Assembly (NCBI RefSeq): GCF_019393635.1
Contig: NC_057862.1
Location: 267,916,441-267,980,440, forward strand
DNA: 64,000 bases
Direction of reading: 5' to 3'
DNA from: Dromiciops gliroides
Lineage: Eukaryota > Chordata > Mammalia > Microbiotheria > Microbiotheriidae
Shown here: positions 11,393-22,944 of the stretch, one piece after another
Numbering within the stretch: the stretch's first letter is position 1
Layout of the letters: every line of letters begins with the position of its first letter
Made by a program: the position numbers and the translations under genes
Notes under the pieces: model-generated
What the model saw: the letters and a program-made list of their open reading frames with translations, nothing else
Database searches by the model: none
Told to the model about the DNA's origin: nothing

Positions 11393-11406
11393 AAATTAGT
11401 CTATGG
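11393..11406. repeat. Right TSD of SNRPB retrocopy
   Basis: Exact copy of 10498-10511, directly after the poly(A) remnant. Confidence 0.92.
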
Positions 11407-11781
11407 TTTTAGATATTGTTACTATGGCTTGTGCTATGATTAGTCAATTTTGTTCTTACATTAACCAGTTAGTAGAGACTGTAATAAGAACCAACACATT
11501 ATAGCAGAAATGCAGCTACCTCTCTCAGGGGACCCTTGGTAGAACCCCTCCTCTTGGTTCACTTTGCTACAGGGAAAAAACTTGTTAGCCACCCTTGGTA
11601 AATGGGTTCTTATTCCCTTCTGTCTCATTCTTTTTTAGACTTTACTTTAATTACTCTGTTAAAGCCTGTTTTAAACTTACAACTAGAAAAGTTATGTTAA
11701 GATTTTTTTTTTAATCTCATAAAATCTAATAGATAAAGGATCCATGGGAGCCAGGTCTCCCAATTGATCAAAGGGGGAAAT

Positions 11782-12570
11782 TGAGAAAATCAAATATTTA
11801 ATTTGTATTTCATATTTGATTTGATTCTATAATTGATTCTTTTTTTTTGGGGGGGGTGAGGCAATTGGGGTTAAGTGACTTGCCCAGGGTCACAAAGTTA
11901 GTAAGTATTAAGTGTCTGAGGCCGGATTTGAACTCAGGTCCTCCTGACTCCAGGGCCAGTGTTCCATCCACTGTGCCACCTAGATGCCCCTATGATTGAT
12001 TCTACTCTGTAACTGCCTGAGCCATGTTTCTTTGTCTCAAAGCTAAGTTCAGATGTTCACAAGTCCAGAAGTTCAGTTCTCCCTCTCTGAGTTAGTTTAA
12101 AATTCAGTTATCCTATAAATCTTAACTCAAAGAAATATGCTATCTCTATATACCCTTGCATACCCATGTACAATTAAGGGAGATCTGTTATCTTACTAAT
12201 AAGCCTTACAGAATGTAGGTGGGCGCCAAAAAGTCTGTTGTCTCTGTTCAACTAACAAGCAGATGGACTCTATCAATCAACTTTTCCTGACAGCAGGATG
12301 GAAGGAAGGGTTGTTGTTAGCCCCAAATGTTCTGCCAATCATATTGTTTTTGCCACCTATGATACTTCAGACTTGGTAACCAGTCATATCGTTTTCTATC
12401 TGTGATGTTTCTTGTACTTCCAAAAACTATATGAAGGCTAGTAAGCCCCACTTCATGGTCTTGGCTTGCTAAGGAATCTAAGACCCATTTTGTTTTTGAC
12501 TACTCCTCTCACCAATAAAATGGACATACTCAGAACTTTATTGCCTCAGTTTATCTTAATTAACATAACA
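11782..12570 (+). mobile_element. Probable ERV LTR
   Basis: Preceded by a polypurine tract (CAAAGGGGGAAA), begins TGAGAAAATC and ends TTAACATAACA. It has a TATA-like CTATATGAAGG near 12428 and AATAAA at 12514-12519. A SINE lies inside (11841-11990). The LTR reading rests on these signals only; 11407-11781 shows nothing identifiable. Confidence 0.5.
11841..11990 (-). mobile_element. tRNA-derived SINE
   Basis: TSD TATAATTGATTCT / TATGATTGATTCT (one mismatch) at 11828-11840 and 11991-12003. Confidence 0.95.
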
Positions 12571-12654
12571 CCTACCTGCCCCAAGGGAAATGTCACATTC
12601 TTCAGGTTAGGAATCTGTTTCATTTTTATCTTTATATTCCCAAAGCTCACCAAA

Positions 12655-13640
12655 GTGCCTATTTGGAATTATGCGAAATTAGTCACACAAAAAGATGACT
12701 AAAATGTTCATAACTCTTTGACCTAGACATCCCACTGCTAAGCATAGGTTTTGACCCAGTGGGGGTCAAAGAAAAAACAAATTATCATATATAGCCAAAT
12801 ATTTATAGGAGCCATTTTTGTATTGGCAAAAAATCTAAAAAGGTGTCTAACAGTTGAGGAATGGATTAACAAATTGTGGTACATGAATAGAAAAATGTTA
12901 CTATACCTTAAGAAACAATGGGTAAAATTCAGAAAAACATGGGATAATTTATAATCAGCTAGTAACAAAGTGAAATAACCAGGACCAGGAAAACAATACA
13001 CATACATGCAACAATGTAAACATTAATAACAAAAAAACTGAAAGTAAATGCTAATTATAATGATCTCAGAGAAGAGTAAAGAAATTTCACTTCCCTTACT
13101 TAATTGCAGAGGTAGGGCACTATTGATATGGAATGCTATTGAACAGTTAATGAGTTGGTTTTTGTAATCTTTGTTAAAAAAGATGACTTATTGGGCAGGA
13201 ATAGTGGAAGATGGGGTATACTTAAAAATGAATATGATAGGGGCACCTAGGTGGCACAGTGGATAGAGCACCAGCCCTCGAGTCAGAAGGACCTGAGTTC
13301 AAATCCAGCCTCAGACACTTAACACTTACTAGCTGTGTGACCCTGGGCAAGTCACTTAACCCCAATTGCCTCACACAAAAAAAAATGAATATAAAAAAAA
13401 CAAAAGATAGCAATAAAAATAAGAATTCTAAGGGAGCACCCATTAATTTGGAGAATGGAAGAATAAGTTATAGAAGAGATTTAAGAAATGATGAACATAA
13501 CATTCAGAAAAACACAGATTCATTTGAATTGACAAGTAAAGTAACGACAATCAGGAAAAGAATACACATAAAAATAATACTATAAACAAAAAGAACATTA
13601 AAACAAAAGTTGAACACTGTATAATTGTAATAAATTTAGC
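12655..13640 (+). mobile_element. Old degenerate L1 3' region
   Basis: Series matching the L1 ORF2 C-terminus and 3' UTR (GGAATTATGCGAAA, TTGAGGAATGGATTAACAAATTGTGG, ATGAATAG). Frames are broken. A SINE is inserted at 13240-13380. Confidence 0.65.
13240..13380 (+). mobile_element. tRNA-derived SINE
   Basis: Full-length copy flanked by AAAAATGAATAT on both sides. Confidence 0.93.
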
Positions 13641-13679
13641 CAAATAAAGGGAGGGAAGGAAGGAAGGAAGGAAGGCAGG

Positions 13680-13915
13680 CTTTATCAGGTACCTACTATG
13701 GGACAAACACTGCTAAGCATTTTACAAATTTTATTTCATCTGATCCTCATAATCTAGGGAGGTAGATATTATTATTACTATCCACATTTTATAGGTGTGA
13801 AAACTGAAGAAACAGAAGAAGTCAAGTGACTTGTTCAGGATCACATAGAGGTCAAATCTGAACTCAAGACTTCTTGACTCCAGACCCAGAGTTCTATCCA
13901 CTATAATATGCAGCA
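13680..13915 (-). mobile_element. MIR/CORE-SINE relic
   Basis: Diverged minus-strand text of the CORE-SINE type (CTGCTAAGCATTTTACAAATTTTATTTCATC, then AAGTGACTTGTTCAGGATCACA). It is preceded by a (GGAA)n run at 13650-13677. Confidence 0.65.
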
Positions 13916-13962
13916 GAAAGAAATTAAAACATACCCTTTCCTCCCTTCTTAGAAGTGGGGGG

Positions 13963-14117
13963 CGAGCAGCTAGGTGGTGCAGCAGATAAAGCACTGGCCC
14001 TGGATTCAGGAGAACCTGAGTTCAAATCTGGCCTCAAACACTTGACACTTACTAGCTGTGTGATCCTGGGCAAGTCACTTAACCCTCATTGCCCTGCAAA
14101 AAAAAAAAAAAAAAAAA
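13963..14117 (+). mobile_element. tRNA-derived SINE
   Basis: TSD AGAAGTGGGGGG / AGAAGTCGGGGG at 13951-13962 and 14118-14129. Long A tail. Confidence 0.92.
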
Positions 14118-14817
14118 AGAAGTCGGGGGAAGAATAGGGACTTCCGGGACAGAGCCAAGGTGGCGGAGGAAAGGCAGTGAGCTCTCGAACTCATGACATG
14201 ATCGCTCCAAAAAACATCCAAATAACGCCAGAGGAAAATGCCCAGAGCAGCAAAACTCACAGGAGAATGTCCTGAAATCATCTTCTAACCAAGAATGGCT
14301 TGGAAGGTCAGAAGGAGGGAGCTGCTGTGCTGAGACAGGAGTCGAGCCCAACCCCACAGTCACCCTGACACAGATCCAGCCCCAGGAAGGCCTCACCAGA
14401 GAAGCAGACCCCCAGAGCCTCTGAATCAGCTGAAGCACCAGTGTCGTCTGGAACTAAGCTCACAGTCTGGTGAGAGGGCTGAGCCCTGGGCAGGGGAGAG
14501 ACTATAGGGGTCTATGCTGGTGCTGAGGCAGAACTTGGATTTTTCACCCCTGCTGAGAACCAGGAGGTAGGCTTGAGTAGCAGTGGCCCAGGTGGGGGAG
14601 GGACACAGGCTCATCGGAGCTAACAACCACAACACACAAAGCTGGTTGATTAGCAAGTTGGTCTGGGGTCATCTAAGGACCAGGGAACAGGCCAGGCAAG
14701 TGAAGAACCTGATCCTCCTTAATTCATACCACCTGGGACTTCTTAAGCTTGGGATACTGCAGCCTGGAAACAGTGCCCCACTTTAAGGAGCTAAAAGTCT
14801 AGTAAAAGAAAGGCAAG

Positions 14818-15770
14818 ATGAGCAGACAGAGAAAAGGGAGGACCATAGAAAGTTTCTTCAGTAACAAGGAAGACCAAGGGGCACCCTCAGAGGAAGATGT
14901 CAACATCAGGGCCCCTATATCTAAAGCTTCCAAGAAAGATATGAATTGGTCTCAGGCCATAGAGACACTCAAAAAGGACTTTGAAGATAAAGTTAGGGAG
15001 GTAGAGGAAAAAATGGAAAGAGAAATGAGGGTGATGCAGGAAAGACATGAGAAAAAAGTCAACAGCTTGAAAAGCCAAATTGGCCAAATGGAAAAGGAGG
15101 TACAAAAGCTCTCTGATGAAAATAATTGCCTAAGAATAAGGATTGAACAAATGGAAGTCAGTGACTTTATGAGAAACCAAGACAAAATAAAGCAAATCCA
15201 AATGAATAAAAAAAAATAGAGGGCAATGTGAAATATCTTCTGGAAAAAACTGCTGACCTGGAAAATAGGTCCAGGAGAGATCATTTGAAAATTATTGGTC
15301 TACCTGAAAACCATGATCAAGGAAAGAGCTTAGACACCATCTTCCAAGATATTCTCAGGGAAAATTGCCCTGAAATTCTAGAAGAAGAAGCTAAAATAGA
15401 AATTGAAAGAATCCACTGATCACCTCCAGAAAGAGATCCCAAAAGGAAAACCCCTAGGAATATTATAGCCAAATTCCAGAGCTCTCAGCTCTGGAGAAAA
15501 TATTGCAAGCTGCCAAAAAGAAAGAATTCAAGTACTGTGGAGCCCCAGTCAGGATAGCACAAGATCTAGCAGCTTCTACATTAAAAGACCAGAGGGCAAA
15601 GGAAATGGGATTACAACCAAGAATCACCTACCCAGCAAAACTCAGCATTATCTTTTAGCGGAAAAAATGGGACTTTAATGAAAAAGAAGACTTTCAGATA
15701 TTTGTGATGAGAAGACCTGAAACTGAATGGCAAATTTGACTTTCAAATACAAGACCCTAGAGAACCATAA
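14818..15770 (+). pseudogene. L1 ORF1 protein, broken
   Basis: L1 ORF1p is the RNA-binding coiled-coil chaperone of L1 particles. The frame opens MSRQRKGRTIESFFSNKEDQ and runs through a long charged coiled coil to a stop at 15219. The RRM portion follows in another frame (LENRSRRDHLKIIGLPENHD, about 15260-15320), then the C-terminal domain in pieces (ITYPAKLSI near 15625). At least two frameshifts or stops separate the parts, so no functional protein is expected. Confidence 0.88.
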
Positions 15771-15783
15771 AAAATTGGAGCTG

Positions 15784-15937
15784 GGGGCAGCTAGGTGGCG
15801 CAGTGGATAGAGTACCGGCCCTGGATTCAGGAGTACCTGAGTTCAAATCCGGCCTCAGACACTTGACACTTACTAGCTGTGTGACCCTGGGCAAGTCACT
15901 TAACCCCCATGGCCCTGCCAAAAAAAACCCAAAAAAC
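15784..15937 (+). mobile_element. tRNA-derived SINE
   Basis: Exact 15-bp TSD AAAAAATTGGAGCTG at 15769-15783 and 15938-15952. Confidence 0.97.
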
Positions 15938-15954
15938 AAAAAATTGGAGCTGGG

Positions 15955-16066
15955 GGACATGCCTGGGGTCATACAGTGGGCAACTGTCTTGTGTCTGAGG
16001 CTGGGTTTTGGCTGGGATCCCCCTGGGGTCCAGGGGAGATGCTTTGTCCACTGTGTCACTTAGCTA
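15955..16066 (-). mobile_element. Diverged tRNA-derived SINE
   Basis: Minus-strand copy, strongly diverged (GGGGTCATACAGTGGGC ... CCACTGTGTCACTTAGCTAG) and abutting the TSD of the neighbouring copy. Confidence 0.7.
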
Positions 16067-17015
16067 GGTGATAACATCTTTAGGGTTAAATTGAGAGGTG
16101 AAGGGAATGCACTGGGAGAGGGGAAAGGGCAGAAGTGAAATCCTACATGAAAGTAACAGGAAAAGGCTTATGGAGTGGGGGAAGAGATGGGAGAGGAGCA
16201 GGGCAGTAAATTGAATTTTACAGAAAAGGCTCATAGACCTTAAACTCATCAGAGCTGCCTCTAGGAGGAACTAACAGACACACCCAACTGGGTGGATTAA
16301 TCTATTTAATCTGGGCAGTAAATGAGCCTAACACTCATCAGAATTGGCTCAAAGACCTCAATCTCATTAGAATTGGCTCAAGGAGGGAATAATGTACACA
16401 CTCAATTGGGTGGAATAATCTCTCTAACCCTGCAGGAAAATAGGAGGGGAAGGAGATAATGAGAGAGGGGCAAAAGAAGGAAAGGCAGAGTGGGGGAGGG
16501 GACAGACAGAAGCAAATCCCTTTTGAAGAGTGATAGGATGAAAGAAGATGGATAACAAAATAAATATTATGGGGAAGGGAATAGGATGGAAGGGAAACAG
16601 TTAACAATAGTAATCATGAAAAAGAGAAAAGGGGAAAAATTGTACAAAAAATATTTATAGCAACTCTTGGTGGAGGCTAAGAATTGAGGAATGATGGAAA
16701 AAGCTGTGCTATATGATTGTAGTGGAATGGTCTTGTGCTACAGGAAATGACAAACAGGATGATCCCCAAAAAACCTGGAAAGACTAATGAACATCAATGT
16801 ATAGTGAAGGGAGCAGAGCTGGGAGGACATTGTGCATAGTGACAGCAGTATTGTTCAATGAGCAATTGTGAATGACTTAATTACTCTCAGCAATGCAATG
16901 ATCCAAGACAATCCCAAGGAACTAATGAGGAAGCTTACTATGCACCCCCAAAGAAAGAACTGATAAAAAGAACACTTGTGGATTGTACATATATAACCTG
17001 ATTGTGATCTTGTGG

Positions 17016-17101
17016 AGGGGAGAGGAAAGGGAGGGAGGGAGGGAGGGAGGGAGGGAGGGAGGGAGGGAGGGAGGGAGGGAGGGAGGGAGGGAGGGAGGGA
17101 G
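17016..17101. repeat. Expanded (GGGA)n tract of L1 3' UTR
   Basis: About twenty near-perfect GGGA units on the L1 sense strand, longer than in the other L1 copies here. Confidence 0.95.
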
Positions 17102-17335
17102 AAAAATTTGGAACTCTAAATCTTATAAAATGAATGTTGAAAACTACCCTTACATGTAACTGGAAAAAATAAAATAAATGTTTGTTGCTAGAAAAAAAAA
17201 GCTGTCAAACAAAGTTACTGTACAGATTGGTTTTGTTTTTTGTTCTTGTTACAAGGAGTAAATATCAGGAAACAACATATAAAAACAATAGATATCAACA
17301 AAATAAAAGCTTTAGGATGTACCTCCATGTTCACA

Positions 17336-17600
17336 GTGGCCTTCATGTGGCATCTAGGTAGCCTAGTGAATGAAATACTAGGTTTTAAGTCAAGAAGCCT
17401 TGAGTTCAAATTCAGATTCAGCCATTTAGTGTGTGACACTATGCAAGTCACTTAACCTCTCCTAGCCTCATTTTCCTCATCTGGAAAATGGGGATAGTAA
17501 TAGTACCTACCTGAGAGGACTGTAGTGAGAACCAAATGAGATAACATATGCAAAGTGGTTTGCAAACTGTAAAGGTTATTTATGTTTTTAAATACTATAT
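17336..17600 (+). mobile_element. MIR/CORE-SINE relic
   Basis: tRNA-like head (GTAGCCTAGTGAATG), CACTTAACCTCTCCTAGCCTCA, then CCTCATCTGGAAAATGGGGATA and a GCAAAGTGGTTTGCAAACTGTAAA tail. Confidence 0.75.
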
Positions 17601-17850
17601 TAAAATATTAGAATCATCAGATCCCAGTTGATGACAGCATGGTATATGAATATAGAGCTAGCCTCCAATGACCTGGTTTTAAGTTAGCCTCTGACACAAA
17701 CTAGGCCAGTGACCAAGTCATGAACCTCAATGTTGTCAAACAACACTCTAGGATTATAAACTATTCATCTGCATTGATAGAGTGAGTTTCCTCAAAAGGA
17801 GTTTCCTATACAAATAAAACTACAGATCTGGTCCAAAAAATTAAAAATTG

Positions 17851-18005
17851 GGGGGCAGCTAGGTGACACAGTTGGATAAAGCACTGGCCCTGGATCCAAG
17901 AGGACATGAGTTCAAATCCGACCTCAGACACTTGACACTTACTAACTATATGGTCCTGGGCAAAGCACTTAACCCTCATTGGCCCACAAGAAAACAAAAA
18001 CAAAA
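17851..18005 (+). mobile_element. tRNA-derived SINE
   Basis: Full-length, somewhat diverged copy with flanking AAAAATTG. Confidence 0.9.
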
Positions 18006-18374
18006 ATTTTTTTTTTAATAAAAAATTGAGATTTCTATTTTTGTATTATGAAAATGGGAATATATATGCTATGTGTTTTGTAAAGTATTAAATGTCAGCT
18101 ATTCTAGTCAAGGACAATATTCTAGATGCAATAAGCATCAATACTTACTAAATGACCAATGAGAGGAAATTTTCAGGCATCAAATCCTAGGATTTTAAGA
18201 ACTGGAAGGAACCTTGGAAATCTAATTCAAATTTCTTCATTTTACATCTGAGTTAACAGGACTGCAGAGACAGAATCAAATGTAGTATAGAAAAAGCACC
18301 TGGAGCTAAAACCAACAGCCCTACATTCAAATCTCAGTTCTCTCAGTTCCTAGTTAATTATTAGTCCATTAGTA

Positions 18375-18558
18375 AGTATTGATGCCATTTTCTTCTCCAG
18401 CTCATTTACAGATGAGGAAACTGATGCAAACAGGGTTAAGGGACTTGCCCAAGGTCACACAGAGAGTAAGTATCTGAGGCCAGATTTGAACTCAGGAAGA
18501 TGAGCCTTCCTGACTCTAAGCCTGGCCCTCTATTCTCTGTGCCACCTACCTGCCCTAG
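18375..18558 (-). mobile_element. CORE-SINE relic
   Basis: Minus-strand text CAGATGAGGAAACTGATGC, GACTTGCCCAAGGTCACACA, CTCTGTGCCACCTACCTGCC. The stretch 18180-18300 resembles another old mammalian repeat (GATTTTAAGAACTGGAAGGAACC). Confidence 0.75.
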
Positions 18559-18564
18559 GTACAC

Positions 18565-18815
18565 AATTTGTTGTTGTTCAGTCATTTCCAACTTTTCATG
18601 ACCCAGTTTTGGGGTTTTCTTAGCAGAAAAGCTGGAGTGGTTTGCTATTTCCTTCTCCGGCTCATTTTACAGATAAGGAAACTGAGGCAACAGAGTCAAG
18701 TGACTTGTCAGGATCATATAGCTAGTAAATGTCTGAGGCCAGATTTGAACTCAGGAAGCTAAGTCTTCCTGATTCCAAGCCTGGTACTCTATCCACTATG
18801 TCACCTAGCTATAGT
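18565..18815 (-). mobile_element. CORE-SINE, long form
   Basis: About 250 bp, beginning TTGTTGTTCAGTCATTTCCAAC and ending CACTATGTCACCTAGCT. It is the same family as the split element at 50831-57566, in the opposite orientation. Confidence 0.8.
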
Positions 18816-18829
18816 AAATAACCATAGTA

Positions 18830-20270
18830 ATAGTGTTTGACAAATCCAAAGATCCAAGTTTTGGAGGTAAGAATTTAACATTTGACAAAAATTGCTAAGA
18901 AAACTGGAAAGCAATTTGGCAAAAACTAGGTATAAATCAATATCTAATATCATATACCAAGATAAATAATTTAGATATAAAGGGTGATGTCATAAGTAAA
19001 TTAGGGGAACATGGGAAAATGTACCTGTAAGATCTATAAATAAAAGTTTATTACCAAAGAAGAGATAAAGAGGATGATGGGAAATAAAATGGATAATTAT
19101 GATTACATGAAACTAAAAGCTTTTGCATAAACAAAATGATTGCAGCCAAAATCAGAAGGAAAACAAACTAGACAGAAATTTTATAGCAAGTTTCTCTGAT
19201 GAAGATCTTTTCTCTAATATACAGGGAAGTGAGTCAAATACATGAAAAATAAAAGCCATTCCCCAACTGATAAAAGTTCAAAGGATATGAATGTGGTTTT
19301 CAGAAGAAATGAAAGCTATCAACAATCACATGAAAAAATACTCTAAATCACTAAGTATTAGAGAAATATAAATTAACACAACTCTGAGATACCACCTCAC
19401 ACCTATCAGATTGGCTAACAAAAGGAAAATGGCAAATGCTGGAGGGGATATGGAAAAATAGGAACATTATTGTTCCTATAGGTGCATTATTGATAGAGTT
19501 GTGAACTGACCCAACCATTGTGGAGAACAATTTGGAACTATGCCCAAAGGGCTATAAAACTGCATACCCTCTGACCAGAAATAACACTACTAGATCTACA
19601 TCCCAAAGAGATCAAAGTAAAAGGGAAAGAACCTATTTGTACCAAAAAAAAAAAAAACAACCCTATTTATAGCCCTTTTTTTATTGTGGTAAAGAAATGG
19701 AAATCAAGGCAATACCCATCAATTGAGCAATAGCTAACCAAGTTGTGATATATGATTGTAATGGAATAATATTGTGCAATAAGAAATGACAAGCAAGATG
19801 GTTTCAGAAAAACCTGGGAAGAATTAATATGAACTGATACAAAGTGAAGTGAGCAGAATAAGAACATTCTACACAGTAACAGCAATATCATAGTAACAAT
19901 GATCAAACAATGATCAAAAACAGCTACTCTAATCAAGACAATGATCCAAGACAATTCCAAAGGACCCAGAATGAAAAACACTACCCACTTCCAGAGAACT
20001 GATGAACTCTGAATGCAGATTGAATCATAGTTGTGTGTTTTTTTTAACTTTCTGTATCTATTATTCTTGTGGGTTAGTTTTTGTGTTTTTTGGAACATGG
20101 CTAATATGGAAATGTTTTGCATGACCTCACACATATAACCTACATCAAATTCTTGCCTTTTCAAGGAGACGGAAAGAATTTGGAAATCAACATTTAAAAA
20201 AATTAATTTTAAAAAGATTCCATGTAATTGTGAAATATTTAACTAAATAAAATATATTAAAAAGAAAAAA
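18830..20270 (+). mobile_element. Old L1 3' part
   Basis: ORF2 C-terminal relic (CTAAATCACTAAGTATTAGAGAAATA, ACTCTGAGATACCACCTCACAC, GCCCAAAGGGCTATAAAACTG), then the L1 3' UTR ending near TTTTAAAAAG. Stops and indels throughout. Confidence 0.82.
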
Positions 20271-20329
20271 CAATTAAGACATTGGGTCATAATACTCATT
20301 CATTTAGCTGGGAGAAGTACCCATAGGCT

Positions 20330-20482
20330 TTTTTTTGTTTTGTTTTGTTTTTTGTTTTTGTAAGGCAATTGGGGTTAAGTGACTTGCCCAGGGTCACACA
20401 GCTAGTAAGTGTCAAATGTCTGAGGCCGGATTTGAACTCAGGTACTCCTGACTCCAGGGCTGGTGCTCTATCCAGCTGCCCC
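20330..20482 (-). mobile_element. tRNA-derived SINE
   Basis: Minus copy, truncated within its head (TATCCAGCTGCCCC). Confidence 0.92.
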
Positions 20483-20689
20483 ACCCATACTTTTTAAAAT
20501 GCAAAGCTCTGTATATTTGGCATGTATATTTGGAATTTGTGATTCAAAGGCATCAGAATAGCTGTCTCGAAAGCTGGAATAAAATACATTTCCTATAGTA
20601 TGGGGTAAACTAAACCTTCCTGGAACAGCACCCAAAAAAGATATTCTCATTGGAAAAAAAATAATATTTACTCTGCATAACCAACTTTT

Positions 20690-20834
20690 TTTTTTTTGGT
20701 GAGGCAATGAGGGTTAAGTGACTTGCCTAGGGTCACACAGCTAGTAAGTGTCAAGTGTCTGAGGCAGGATGTGAACTCATGTCCTCCTGAATCCAGAGCC
20801 AGTGCTTTATCCAGTGTGCCACCTAGCTGCCCCC
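20690..20834 (-). mobile_element. tRNA-derived SINE, first of a pair
   Basis: Shares target text GCATRACCAACTTTTT with the next copy (left 20675-20690, middle 20836-20851). Confidence 0.94.
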
Positions 20835-20851
20835 TGCATGACCAACTTTTT

Positions 20852-20996
20852 TTTTTTTTAGTGAGGCAATTGGGGTTAAGTGACTTGCCCAGGGTCACAC
20901 AACTAGTTAAGTGTTAAGTGTCTGAGGCCACATTTGAACTCAGGTACTCCTGACTCCAGGGCCAGTGCTCTATCCACTGCGCCACCTAGCTGCCCC
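20852..20996 (-). mobile_element. tRNA-derived SINE, second of a pair
   Basis: Followed by ATGACCAACTTTTT at 20997-21010, a third copy of the same target sequence. Confidence 0.94.
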
Positions 20997-21010
20997 ATGA
21001 CCAACTTTTT

Positions 21011-21889
21011 AAAGAAATCTCTTTTTAACTGAGAACAGGCTCTGCCTTAGTGAAAAAGTATAAATCAAAGGATAACTTAATTTTTAGAGGGCAAGATAAC
21101 TAGTACATATTTAGGTTCATCAAATAAGTATTAGGAGAAAAGGGTAAAGTCATAGCTTATTTGAAATTATTTCTTTTGTGAAGAATTGTGAAAGGAATGA
21201 TCATATGATCAAATGGTCAAAATGGAGAGGACCAGTAATTGATCATTGTTTAGAAGAATGCAAGAAAAATAATCTGAGGTATGTGATTCATGGCTTTAAA
21301 TATTTATAGTACAGATACATATGCACATATATAAAATAGATGCATATTACAAATCTGAGAGCAAATCAAATTCATTCATTCAACATTTATTAAGCAAGTA
21401 CTACTATGCAACTTGGGGAAAAGCTTTTATGAAAGAGGTGACATGTAAACTGATTTGTCAAAGATAAGGATCTCAACAGGTGTAGATTACACTGCAGCTA
21501 TAGGAGATCTGAATGTACAAAGGTTTTAAAGCAGGAAAGGGTAAGGCAAGTCAAATAATAATGAAAAGTTTTCACCAAAAACAAAAACCTTCCCATGCCT
21601 TTTAAAGCTTGACTGGCATGCCATAGTCCCAGATTAGTCTACACCATGAATAGACAGAATAATAACTGACTAAAAAAGAAAAGTACTTCAAATCCTTTAC
21701 AACAAAATTTTTTTCACAATAGCTTTTTAAGCTACCCAGAAAGTAGCCTATTTATTTTAAGCAATAATAGATATGATAGCATTCTGATATTAGAGAGTAC
21801 AAATGATTTTGTGCAATTCCTTAGAATTCACTATAACAGGAAATGATCTGTAACACAAGTAAGAAAAGACCTCAACCACCAGGTTCAAA
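21011..21889. other. No gene seen; old unrecognised sequence
   Basis: AT-rich. 21370-21560 (CATTCAACATTTATTAAGCAAG) looks like an eroded mammalian repeat; otherwise nothing. Confidence 0.5.
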
Positions 21890-22620
21890 ATTCTGGAGTT
21901 ATCTCTAACATATTTTTTCTGCCATAGATTTTTCCCTTCATTTTCAAAGCCATCATTCTTGTCCAGTCCTCAGCTGATTACTAGTCTTATCTCCCTACTT
22001 GAGTCTACCACTATTTCTCTTCATCCAGCACCAGATTCAAAGTTCAAAAAATATTACTTTCATCATATCAATCCCCTGCTTGGTAGAATTTATAGCGGTT
22101 CCTAATTTCCTATTTTTTTTTTTTAGTGAGGCAATTGGGGTTAAGTGACTTGCCCAGGGTCACACAGCTAGTGTTAAGTTTCTGAGGCCGGATTTGAACT
22201 CAGGTACTCCTGACTCCAGGGCGGGTGCTCTATCCACTGCGCCACCTAGCTGCCCCCCCTAATTTCCTATTAATGTTCAACTCAGTCTAGCATCCAAGGC
22301 CCTTCATCAATTGCCTTCCCTTCCCCCATGCACCTGTCCATTCCTATCTCATTACATCCACACATAGTTATGTGCTTGAGCAAGCTTATCACCTTACTAC
22401 CCCCTGCATACTTACTCATCATCCTTCACAAACCCCATGATGTTCTCATGACCTACAATATCCTTCCACCACCTGCCTTTTCAAAGCCATCATTTCCCTT
22501 AAAGATCTAGCTCAAGACTTATTCACTCTAAGTAACTCTGTGACTCCACTGATCACTTCCTTGGATTGGATTCTTTTATATAACAACAAACATTTATGCT
22601 TAATCATGCACTTGCTTTCT
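21890..22620 (+). mobile_element. L2-like LINE relic
   Basis: C/T-rich text of the L2 3' part (CCAAGGCCCTTCATCAATTG, AGATCTAGCTCAAGACTTATTC, TCTGTGACTCCACTGATC). No frame survives. A SINE is inserted at 22115-22257. Confidence 0.6.
22115..22257 (-). mobile_element. tRNA-derived SINE
   Basis: Exact 14-bp TSD CCTAATTTCCTATT at 22101-22114 and 22258-22271. Confidence 0.96.
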
Positions 22621-22944
22621 TTCTCTAATTTCATTATATAACACCACCTCTCAGAGATATTGTGATGATCAAATGAGATACACTATATAAATTAAATGTC
22701 AGCAAATATTATTATTCCAACTATTATTTAAGTTTAAATAAGTTTAAATCCTTTGAATCCTTGAAATAACATAATTCTACACTCAGTGTCATGCCCTATG
22801 TGTTTGACATTTATTGAGTGAACATATTTTCAACAAATTGATCATAAATTTATAAACTTATCAGAATGTCAAGAAAAAATGAAAGACTAAAAAACTCAGA
22901 TGGCCAATTTTAGAGACTTTTACACACAAAAAGGAATCTTTAAG

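Larger units (their letters stand above)
14140..17195 (+). mobile_element. L1 with 5' end and 3' end but most of ORF2 missing
   Basis: Starts with L1 5' UTR text (CAGAGCCAAGGTGGCGGAGG), has ORF1 (14818-15770) and inter-ORF sequence (16070-16620), then jumps near 16632 to the ORF2 C-terminal/3' UTR region (TACAAAAAATATTTATAGCA), the (GGGA)n tract and ATAAAATAAA. Two SINEs lie at 15784-16066. Confidence 0.85.
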
